From: JBQCEE01 sp051960575
GTDB lineage: Bacteria > Actinomycetota > Actinomycetes > Mycobacteriales > Jatrophihabitantaceae
Length of the DNA: 5,380 nucleotides
Reading direction: 5' to 3'
Assembly: GCF_051960575.1 (NCBI RefSeq)
Contig: NZ_JBQCEE010000321.1
Span: 1-5,380, forward strand
The position numbers and the translations under genes are program-made. The notes under the pieces are model-generated. The model made no database searches, was not told the origin of the DNA, and was given only the letters and a program-made list of their open reading frames with translations. How positions within the stretch are numbered: position 1 is the stretch's first letter; each line of letters opens with the position of its first letter. This document shows, piece by piece, positions 1 to 5,164 of the stretch.

Positions 1-371
1 AGCGCTTCGGCTGGGCCGCCGCCCGGCTCGACGACGTCGCCAACCTGGTGCCGGCGCGGCTCACGGCGGTGCTGGTCGCGCTGGTCGGCCGCAGGCCGGG
101 GGAGACCTGGCGGGTGGTGCGGCGCGACGCACGCCGCCACCCCAGCCCCAACAGCGGCTGGTGCGAGGCCGCGTACGCGGGCGCGCTCGGCCTGACCCTC
201 GGCGGGCGCAACGTCTACGCCGAGCGGGTCGAGCACCGGCCCCGGCTCGGTGACGGCCGCCCGGCCGCCGCCGACGACCTCGGCCGAGCGGCGGCACTGC
301 TGCGGCGGGTGACGGTCGCGGCAGCGCTCGTGGCCGCGGCCGTCGCGGTCGGCGCGGCGCCTGCTGCATGA
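1..371 (+). CDS. cobD: Cobalamin biosynthesis protein CobD/CbiB, C-terminal part (5' end outside window)
   Basis: The frame is open from the left edge (first whole codon at 3) to TGA at 369-371, giving 122 visible residues. The family, adenosylcobinamide-phosphate synthase, is a membrane protein that joins an aminopropanol(-phosphate) arm to adenosylcobyric acid late in B12 synthesis. Recognition rests on the hallmark block HPSPNSGWCEAAYAGALGL followed by LGGRNVYAERV and then a RPRLGDGRPA stretch. It is preceded by RFGWAAARLDDVANLVPARL, also typical of the family. The end is an Ala/Val-rich hydrophobic segment (about the last 22 residues) that fits the final transmembrane helix. Family members are usually about 310-320 residues, so roughly the last 40% is present. 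The GTG at 48 is an internal Val in the conserved NLVPARL stretch, not a start. The gene converges on selO, 63 nt away. The family assignment is firm; which cob genes lie upstream cannot be seen. Confidence 0.93.
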   Translation, partial: RFGWAAARLDDVANLVPARLTAVLVALVGRRPGETWRVVRRDARRHPSPNSGWCEAAYAGALGLTLGGRNVYAERVEHRPRLGDGRPAAADDLGRAAALLRRVTVAAALVAAAVAVGAAPAA

Positions 372-373
372 TC

Positions 374-406
374 AAAACCCCTTCCGACCGCCTCCAGCCG
401 GTCCGG
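374..406 (-). terminator. Probable intrinsic terminator of the selO operon
   Basis: In the 63-nt gap between the converging cobD and selO stop codons, arms 384-390 (ccgaccg) and 399-406 (cggtccgg) can form a 7-bp G/C stem with one bulged base and an 8-nt loop. Read on the minus strand, the stem is followed by AAGGGG and then four Ts (377-374). This is a modest rho-independent terminator for transcripts leaving selO, about 28 nt after its stop. The T-run is short and is offset from the stem by 6 nt, so strength is uncertain. In the plus direction no T-run follows the stem, so it is unlikely to stop cobD transcripts in the classical way. Confidence 0.45.
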
Positions 407-434
407 ACGGGTGTCGATCATGGTGTGCCGGCGG

Positions 435-1898
435 TCAGGTGCCGCAGAACGTCGTGTACCGCCCGAAGTCGTCCGGCGCGGGCTCGGCGTAGCGCTCGAG
501 ACCGAGCCGGGGCGTGAACGGGTCGCGCACGACCGCGACGAGCTCTTCGAACGGGCCGAGGTCGCCGTCGGTCGCGGCGGCGAGCGCAGCCTCGACGAGG
601 TGGTTGCGCGGGATGTGGACCGGGTTCACGCGGTCCATCGCGACGGCGTCGGGGGCCAGGGCGGCCCACCGCTCGAGCCAGCCGTCGATGCCGGCCAGGT
701 CGAGGAACAGCGCGCGGGCCGGCTCGCGGTCGCCGCGGGCGGCATCGGCCAGCCGCCGGAAGAAGCCGGTGAAGTCGACCGGGTTCGCCTGCAGCAGCGC
801 GAACAGCTCCTGGACGAGCCCGTCGAGCACGTCGGCCGCGAGGCCCTCGGGCAGGCCGAGCTTGGCGCGCATCCCCTGCGTCCACGCGAGGTTGTACTGC
901 TCGGCGAACCCGTTCAGCGCCTCGACGGCGTAGGCGACCGCGGCGTCCTGGTCGTCGGCGAGCAGCGGCAGCAGCGCCTCGGCGAAGCGGGCGAGGTTCC
1001 ACTGCGCGGCGGCCGGCTGGTTGCCGTAGGCGTAGCGCCCGCCGGTGTCGATCGAGCTGAACACCGTGCGCGGGTCGAAGACGTCGAGGAAGGCGCACGG
1101 GCCGTAGTCGATGGTCTCGCCGGAGATCGTCATGTTGTCGGTGTTCATGACGCCGTGGACGAAGCCGACAAGCATCCAGCGGGCGACGAGCCGGGCCTGC
1201 CGCGCGACGACCGCCTCGAACAGCGCACGGTACGGGTGGTCGGCGTCGGCGAGGTCGGGATCGTGCCGGGCGATCGCGACGTCCGCGAGGCGGCGCAGGA
1301 GCGCGAGGTCGTCGGTGGCGCGGGCGTACTGGAAGCTGCCGACGCGCAGATGACTGCTCGCGACCCGCGCGAGCACGGCGCCCGGCTGGTAGGTCTCGCG
1401 CTCGACGACGCGGCCAGTGCCGACGACCGCGAGCGCGCGCGTGGTCGGGATGCCGAGCCCGTGCATCGCCTCGCTGATGACGAACTCGCGCAGCATCGGG
1501 CCGACCACCGCGAGCCCGTCGCCGCCGCGCGAGAAGGGGGTGCGGCCGGATCCCTTGAGGTGCAGGTCGACGACGCGGCCGTCGGGCGTGGCGAGCTCGC
1601 CGAGCAGCAGGGCCCGGCCGTCACCGAGCCGGGGCGAGTAGTTGCCGAACTGGTGCCCCGCGTAGGCCTGCGCGACCGGGGCCGCGCCCTCGGGCGGCCG
1701 CTCGCCGGTGAGCAGGCGCAGGCCGTCGTCGGTACGCAGCCAGGCGGCGTCGAGACCCAGGTCGGCCGCGAGCACCTCGTTCAGCGCGAGCAGTCGCGGC
1801 TCGGGTGCCTCGTCGGCCCGCCAGGACAGTGCCAGCTCGGGCAGTTCGTCGGCGAACCGGTGCGCGAGGGCGATCGGGCGGGCGGACGTGGAGGTCAC
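435..1898 (-). CDS. selO: Protein adenylyltransferase SelO (YdiU/UPF0061 family), Cys-type
   Basis: This is a 487-residue protein, near the usual 480-490 for bacterial SelO. The family has a kinase-like fold that binds ATP inverted and transfers AMP to Ser/Thr/Tyr of target proteins, with a role in redox homeostasis. Visible motifs are AYAGHQFGNYSPRLGDGRA (79-97), KGSGRTPFSRGGDG (115-128, K115 the ATP-binding Lys), E138, R178 and R185, HGVMNTDNM (248-256, D254/N255 catalytic) and the DFG-like DYG (264-266, D264 metal ligand). These sit at a constant +2 offset from the residues I recall for Pseudomonas syringae SelO. The C-terminus is YTTFCGT, with Cys485 third from the end where selenocysteine sits in Sec-containing homologs. 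The only other Cys is C268. I chose GTG at 1898 because the SelO homology begins just after it. The same frame runs on to 2093, but that stretch lies inside the DUF2071 gene and is low-complexity Arg/Ala/Pro. It is the last gene of a four-gene run, 26 nt after DUF2071. Confidence 0.95.
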   Translation of the reverse strand: MTSTSARPIALAHRFADELPELALSWRADEAPEPRLLALNEVLAADLGLDAAWLRTDDGLRLLTGERPPEGAAPVAQAYAGHQFGNYSPRLGDGRALLLGELATPDGRVVDLHLKGSGRTPFSRGGDGLAVVGPMLREFVISEAMHGLGIPTTRALAVVGTGRVVERETYQPGAVLARVASSHLRVGSFQYARATDDLALLRRLADVAIARHDPDLADADHPYRALFEAVVARQARLVARWMLVGFVHGVMNTDNMTISGETIDYGPCAFLDVFDPRTVFSSIDTGGRYAYGNQPAAAQWNLARFAEALLPLLADDQDAAVAYAVEALNGFAEQYNLAWTQGMRAKLGLPEGLAADVLDGLVQELFALLQANPVDFTGFFRRLADAARGDREPARALFLDLAGIDGWLERWAALAPDAVAMDRVNPVHIPRNHLVEAALAAATDGDLGPFEELVAVVRDPFTPRLGLERYAEPAPDDFGRYTTFCGT

Positions 1899-1911
1899 CC
1901 GTCCCAGCGTA
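1899..1911 (-). promoter_or_regulatory. Candidate leaderless promoter (-10 box) for selO
   Basis: Read on the minus strand, TACGCT (1911-1906) fits the actinobacterial -10 pattern TANNNT and ends 7 nt before the GTG start at 1898. Transcription would therefore begin at or next to the start codon, giving a leaderless mRNA. There is no good Shine-Dalgarno sequence at the right distance; GGGACGG abuts the GTG, and an AGGGG is about 17 nt too far upstream. I see no convincing -35 box, which would fall inside the end of the DUF2071 gene. Such a promoter would let selO be expressed apart from the upstream genes. This is a motif-level inference. Confidence 0.35.
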
Positions 1912-1924
1912 CGAACCCCTGCGC

Positions 1925-2677
1925 TCAGCGCACGAGCGACGGGCGGCCGAACCGGGTGCGGACGCCGGGGGTCCAGAGCGCGCGCAGCGGCGGGCCGGCG
2001 GGCTCGACCCCGGCGGCGGCCATCAGGTCGTCGCGCAGGTCGAGTACCTCGGCCGCCTGCAGCGGCCAGGCGTCGTGCTCGTTCGGCACCCACCAGGTGC
2101 GTCCGGCCACGCGCGTGTGGGCACCCCAGCGGGCGGTGAGCCAGACCTCGAGGTCGGTCGGATCGACCGGCTCGCCGATGCGCAGCGAGAGGTGGCTGGC
2201 CAGCCCGGCGCGCGGCCAGCGGCGCACGCTGTCGTAGCGCACCACGTCGCCGTCGCGCCGCATCGTCATACGCGCGTAGGTGTACGGGATGCCGAAGACG
2301 CCGCGCGCGAACGGGACGATCGCGAGCCGTTCGGTCTCGAGCGAGCGGAACAGCACACCGTGGCGGCCGCCGTCGTCGACGGAGTAGAGCCGGATGTTGG
2401 TCTCGAGGAAGCGGCCGAAGAACGGCACCGGCAGGTTGCGTCCGAAGCCGGCGTCGCGCATCTCGAACGGGACGAGCCCCACATAGGTGAGGCCGTCGAC
2501 CCAGACGTCGGGACGGCTCCCGCGCGGATACAGGTGGGCGACGGTCTCGGGACGCACCGGCCAGTGCAGGAAGGCGAGCGAGGTCCAGCGCTGGTCGAAC
2601 ACCACGGGGCGGCGCAGCGGGGGAGCCGTCACCGGGTAGTCGGCCAGCGGGCTCGAGAGCGTCGGCACGGAGGTCAC
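1925..2677 (-). CDS. DUF2071 (YqjF-like) protein of unknown function
   Basis: The protein has 250 residues and no assigned biochemical activity. It matches the DUF2071 pattern. An early W...FLHWPVRPE segment (31-44) is followed by LYPRGSRPDVWVDGLTYVGL (49-68) and VPFEMRD, then FLETNIRLYSVDDGGRHGV (90-108, the N-R-Y core of the family), FRSLETERL (110-118) and a C-terminal W..NEHDAWPLQAAEV (196-210). It is predicted soluble and cytoplasmic, with no signal peptide or membrane helix. The start is GTG at 2677. The frame stays open upstream to 2806, but that would run over the end of the GPP34 gene and adds only Arg/Ala-rich sequence. The region before the GTG is only weakly Shine-Dalgarno-like (GAAGATCGG). 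It lies third in the minus-strand run, 76 nt after GPP34 and 26 nt before selO. Family call good, function unknown. Confidence 0.87.
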   Translation of the reverse strand: MTSVPTLSSPLADYPVTAPPLRRPVVFDQRWTSLAFLHWPVRPETVAHLYPRGSRPDVWVDGLTYVGLVPFEMRDAGFGRNLPVPFFGRFLETNIRLYSVDDGGRHGVLFRSLETERLAIVPFARGVFGIPYTYARMTMRRDGDVVRYDSVRRWPRAGLASHLSLRIGEPVDPTDLEVWLTARWGAHTRVAGRTWWVPNEHDAWPLQAAEVLDLRDDLMAAAGVEPAGPPLRALWTPGVRTRFGRPSLVR

Positions 2678-2730
2678 ATCCGATCTTCGCCCGGCCACGG
2701 AAGCGCGGATGCGTCGATCGCGCCGTTGTG

Positions 2731-2744
2731 GCCGAGTTCTCGGC
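2731..2744. other. Short perfect inverted repeat in the GPP34-DUF2071 gap
   Basis: The arms gccgag (2731-2736) and ctcggc (2739-2744) are perfect complements separated by TT. They lie 9 nt past the GPP34 stop on the minus strand and about 54 nt before the DUF2071 start. No T-run follows on the minus strand, so it is not a canonical terminator. It could be a weak processing or stabilising hairpin, an operator, or chance in GC-rich DNA. It sits in the widest gap of the run (76 nt), the likeliest place for transcription to be partly uncoupled. Confidence 0.3.
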
Positions 2745-2753
2745 GCGCCGTCG

Positions 2754-3392
2754 CTAGCCCGCCGAGACGCTGACGCCCTCGCCGCCGCTGTTCGAGGCGA
2801 TCGCACGGCGCAGGGCGCGGGGCAGCGGCTCGTAGTGGTCGGCGAGCTGCCGCAGCCGGGCCGCGTGCGCGCGGCGTTCGGGCCGCGGCAGTACGGTCGC
2901 GAGCCGCGCGGCGTCGGCGAGGGCGATGGTGAGTGCGGTGCGCTGCGGGATCTCGGGCACCGGCACCGACGACCGCAACCAGCCGTCGACCTCCGCGGCG
3001 AGGGGCGCGCGAGCTCCGGGGTCGACGGTGAAGCGGGTGAACGGGATGCCGAGGAAGCGTTGCGGCACGTCGGCCGCGAGCCCGCCGGCGAGCAGCGCGT
3101 CCATCGTCGGCCGTTCGAAGCCGCGCGTGCGCCGGATCCAGCTCTGCCAGCGGCGACCCGGCCGCCGCTCGATGTCGGCGAGCAGTTGGGCGAGGGCGGG
3201 CCAGTCCGGCGGCGATCCCGCGCCGCGGACGACCCGGCCGCGGTCGTCGAGGACGGCGCCGGCGAGCCAGAGTTCGCCGAGGGCCGCCGCGAGCGTCAGT
3301 TCCCTGATGTGGGCACCGGCCGGCAGCCGCCCGGTCTCGGGACGCGCGGCCAGCACGAGCACCCGCAACGGCAGCAGGTCGAGCAGTTGCAC
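2754..3392 (-). CDS. GPP34 (GOLPH3/Vps74-like) family protein
   Basis: The 212-residue protein fits the single-domain GPP34 family. In eukaryotes (GOLPH3, Vps74) this fold binds phosphatidylinositol-4-phosphate on Golgi membranes. The bacterial members, common in Actinobacteria and often in several copies, have no settled function. Visible family features are the N-terminal LLDLLPLRVLVLAARPETGRL (3-23), the helix HIRELTLAAALGELWLAGAVLDDRGRV (28-54), the central PQRFLGIPFTRFTVDPGARAPL (110-131, matching the family's 'G-x-P-x-x-R-F/Y-x-x-x-D' stretch) and the alanine-rich LTIALADAARLATVLPRPERR helices (154-174). A basic and aromatic segment RRWQSWIRRTR (80-90) could be membrane-facing. There is no signal peptide or true transmembrane helix. 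The GTG start at 3392 is supported by a strong ribosome-binding site. It is second in the run, 34 nt after the hydrolase. Confidence 0.85.
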   Translation of the reverse strand: MQLLDLLPLRVLVLAARPETGRLPAGAHIRELTLAAALGELWLAGAVLDDRGRVVRGAGSPPDWPALAQLLADIERRPGRRWQSWIRRTRGFERPTMDALLAGGLAADVPQRFLGIPFTRFTVDPGARAPLAAEVDGWLRSSVPVPEIPQRTALTIALADAARLATVLPRPERRAHAARLRQLADHYEPLPRALRRAIASNSGGEGVSVSAG

Positions 3393-3397
3393 GTGGG

Positions 3398-3405
3398 CTC
3401 CCTCC
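3398..3405 (-). promoter_or_regulatory. Strong ribosome-binding site of the GPP34 gene
   Basis: Read on the minus strand, GGAGGGAG (3405-3398) lies 5-8 nt before the GTG at 3392. It is the only clear Shine-Dalgarno sequence in the window. It fixes the start codon and marks GPP34 as an internal, leader-translated operon gene, unlike the hydrolase, selO and HDOD genes, whose starts lack a usable Shine-Dalgarno site. Confidence 0.75.
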
Positions 3406-3426
3406 GCCCGGACGAGCGCGCCGCGG

Positions 3427-4287
3427 CTACGACCGGGTACCGGCCGCGTCCGGCGCGGTCTCGGCCAGCCAGTCGCCGATGATCGCAGCTGCCTCGTCCG
3501 GCTGCTCGACGAGCGGCGAGTGACCCGCCTCGGGCAGCACGACCACCCGGGCGCCGGCGGACTCGTACCGTCCGCGTGACCGGTCGCCGTAGAAGTGGTC
3601 CTTGCCGCCGAGCAGCACCAGCGTCGGCTTGCCCGCGTCGCGCACTTGGGCGTCGAGCGGACGCGCCGCCAGACGCGCGCGGCGATCGCCGAGCACGACC
3701 TTGAACATGCCGGCGTTCAGCGCGTGGAAGTCCGACAGCCCCTGCTCGGCGAGCACGCGGCCGGCGTCCGGCACCCGGCGCAGCAGGAGCGGCCCGACGA
3801 CGTGGGCGAGCCGCTGCACCCCGGACGCGAGGGCGCGACCGAGTGCCGGCACGGTCATCAGCCGGTGCCCCCGGGGAAAGATCGCGTCCGTGTAGTCGGG
3901 CGCCTGGCAGACGATGACGAGGCCCTCGACGCGGTCGGTCCACTCGGCCAGCCCGACCGCGACGTCGGCGCCGAACGAGTGCCCGAGCGCGACGACGCCG
4001 GTGAGCCCGAGCCGGTCGAGCACGGCGCTCGCCACCCGCGTCTGCACCGGGGCGTCGACCGCCGGGCCGCCGGTGCCGCCGTGCCCCACGAGGTCGATCC
4101 GGACGAGCCGGCGGCCGGCGCCGAGCATCGGCACCACGCGGTCGAACCAGTGCAGCGAGCCGCTGAAGCCGTGCAGCATGATCACCGGCGGGGCGTCGGG
4201 CCGGCCGTCCAGGCGCACATGGACATCGCCACGAAAGCCGTCGACGTCGACGGGCACGAGATCACCGGTGCGGCTACGCGGGGGCAC
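3427..4287 (-). CDS. Alpha/beta-fold hydrolase
   Basis: A 286-residue alpha/beta hydrolase (Abhydrolase_1/6 type), predicted cytoplasmic, with no signal peptide. An oxyanion-hole HGFSGSLHWF lies at 39-48, followed by RIDLVGHGGTG (63-73). The nucleophile elbow GHSFG is at 102-106 with Ser104. The probable acid is Asp230 in LLGGKDHF, and the catalytic His is H256 in PEAGHSPLVEQP. The full Ser-Asp-His triad is therefore present and the enzyme should be active as an esterase, lipase or similar; substrate cannot be read from sequence. The lid region (about 130-210) is helical and Arg/Leu-rich. GTG at 4287 is chosen because a TANNNT box sits 7 nt upstream. A second in-frame GTG at 4257 is a possible alternative. 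A GAGG lies only 2 nt before the 4287 GTG, too close to serve well as a ribosome-binding site. It is the first gene of the minus-strand run, divergent from HDOD. Confidence 0.9.
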   Translation of the reverse strand: MPPRSRTGDLVPVDVDGFRGDVHVRLDGRPDAPPVIMLHGFSGSLHWFDRVVPMLGAGRRLVRIDLVGHGGTGGPAVDAPVQTRVASAVLDRLGLTGVVALGHSFGADVAVGLAEWTDRVEGLVIVCQAPDYTDAIFPRGHRLMTVPALGRALASGVQRLAHVVGPLLLRRVPDAGRVLAEQGLSDFHALNAGMFKVVLGDRRARLAARPLDAQVRDAGKPTLVLLGGKDHFYGDRSRGRYESAGARVVVLPEAGHSPLVEQPDEAAAIIGDWLAETAPDAAGTRS

Positions 4288-4300
4288 GACCTCGAATGTA
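4288..4300 (-). promoter_or_regulatory. Candidate leaderless promoter (-10 box) of the hydrolase-GPP34-DUF2071-selO operon
   Basis: On the minus strand TACATT (4300-4295) is a good TANNNT -10 box and one of the few A/T-rich hexamers in the region. It ends 7 nt before the GTG at 4287, so the transcript would start at or next to the start codon. The -35 position at 17-nt spacing (4323-4318, ACGGCA) is poor and falls inside the perfect inverted repeat at 4311-4326, which suggests control by a bound protein. Confidence 0.5.
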
Positions 4301-4310
4301 CGGACGGTCA

Positions 4311-4326
4311 GGGACGGTGCCGTCCC
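4311..4326. promoter_or_regulatory. Perfect inverted repeat, candidate operator
   Basis: The arms gggacgg (4311-4317) and ccgtccc (4320-4326) are exact complements around a 2-bp centre (tg). The repeat occupies about -25 to -40 relative to the proposed hydrolase start site and about -44 to -59 relative to the HDOD start site. A dimeric regulator bound here could repress or activate either divergent promoter. It could also be a chance GC-rich palindrome. Confidence 0.4.
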
Positions 4327-4333
4327 GTCGGTG

Positions 4334-4369
4334 TCGACCGGTCGGTGCCGCTCGCCCTACGGTGATCCG
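4334..4369 (+). promoter_or_regulatory. Candidate leaderless promoter of the HDOD gene, with overlapping palindrome
   Basis: TCGACC (4334-4339) matches 4 of 6 bases of TTGACA. After an 18-nt spacer comes TACGGT (4358-4363), a TANNNT -10 box ending 6 nt before the GTG at 4370. There is no Shine-Dalgarno sequence before the start, so a leaderless transcript fits. A perfect 10-bp palindrome, cgaccggtcg (4335-4344), overlaps the -35 box and could be an operator. Confidence 0.5.
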
Positions 4370-5164
4370 GTGACCTCCTCCCGGCCGGTCCCCGAACTGC
4401 CCGCACGCCCGGACGCGGCGCTGCTGGTCCTGCGGATCGCGGACGACCCGAACGCGTCGTCGGCGAAGTTGGGCGAGGCGATCGGCACCGACCCGATCCT
4501 CGCGATGCGGGTGCTGAAGTTGGCGAACTCGTCGGCCTACGGCCTGAGCGCGCGGGTCGCGCGCCTCGACCTCGCCGTGTCGTTGCTCGGGATCACGACC
4601 GTGCGTGGGCTGACGCTCGCGACCGCGGCCGGCCCACAGCGCACACCGCCCGGCTTCTGGACGCAGGCGGCGACCTCCGCGTCGGCCGCCGAGGTGCTCG
4701 CGCCGCGGTTCGGCGTCTCGGCGGCGGACCTCTTCGTCCTCGGCCTGCTGCACACGTTCGGCTCGGCGCTGCTGCACCAGAGCGCGCCCGTCCCCGCGCT
4801 GTGCCTCCAGCCCGGTGTCGATCCGGGCGAGCTCATCGAGCAGGAGCGCGAGCAGTACGGCACCGACCACGCCGCCTTCGGCGCGGCGCTGCTGCGGGAG
4901 TGGCAGTTCCCGGCGCTGCTGTGCGACATCGTCGCCGACCACGACACCGAGCCCGACGCCGACGGCGAGCTCACGGCGCGCGCGCTGTACGCCGCCCGGA
5001 TCTGCGCACGTGCGGTCATGGGCGGCGCGGCCCCGGACGAGGAGGCCCTCGCCGCGATGCAGCGGTTGAGCGCGGGCCGCATCACCGCGGCGGACGTGCC
5101 GGCGTGGCTCGAGCGGATCGAGGCGCGGGCGACCGCCCTGGCCGAGGCGCTGCAGATTCCGTGA
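4370..5164 (+). CDS. HDOD-domain protein (single-domain signalling/regulatory protein)
   Basis: The protein has 264 residues, almost all of it one HDOD domain, an HD-related output module lacking the metal-binding HD pair. HDOD proteins take part in signalling and in control of motility, virulence or cell-cycle functions; no enzymatic activity is established for the domain. Matches are VPELPARPDAALLVLRIADDPNAS (7-30), KLGEAIGTDPILAMRVLKLANSSAYG (33-58, the domain signature), VARLDLAVSLLGITTVRGLTLA (63-84), LFVLGLLHTFGSALL (121-135, at the position of the degenerate HD motif), FGAALLREWQFP (170-181) and VADHDTEPDADGELTARALYAARICARAV (188-216). No GGDEF, EAL, receiver or kinase domain is attached. 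The GTG at 4370 is preferred because the homology starts within 10 residues and a -10 box fits a leaderless message. The frame is open further upstream, but only across the hydrolase gene. Its last 83 bp overlap the oppositely oriented FhuF-like frame. Confidence 0.9.
   Translation: MTSSRPVPELPARPDAALLVLRIADDPNASSAKLGEAIGTDPILAMRVLKLANSSAYGLSARVARLDLAVSLLGITTVRGLTLATAAGPQRTPPGFWTQAATSASAAEVLAPRFGVSAADLFVLGLLHTFGSALLHQSAPVPALCLQPGVDPGELIEQEREQYGTDHAAFGAALLREWQFPALLCDIVADHDTEPDADGELTARALYAARICARAVMGGAAPDEEALAAMQRLSAGRITAADVPAWLERIEARATALAEALQIP

Noticed and set aside
1899..2093. N-terminal extension of SelO to an upstream start at 2093
   Set aside because: The extra 65 residues are Arg/Ala/Pro-rich, overlap the DUF2071 coding sequence in another frame, and precede the point where SelO homology begins.
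411..2237. 608-codon plus-strand open frame across selO and part of DUF2071
   Set aside because: It is antisense to two recognisable genes, its product is low-complexity Arg/Gly/Glu/Val with no domain pattern, and long shadow frames are expected at this GC content.
2741..2750. Perfect 10-bp palindrome cggcgcgccg near the end of the GPP34 gene
   Set aside because: It is built only of C and G in a very GC-rich context, has no spacing relation to a promoter, and is likely chance.
1805..4365. Other long plus-strand frames (1805-2773, 2709-3482, 3595-4365) opposite the minus-strand operon
   Set aside because: Each lies opposite a well-supported gene and shows only mirrored codon-bias composition (Arg/Ala/Pro/Glu), with no motif or credible start signal.
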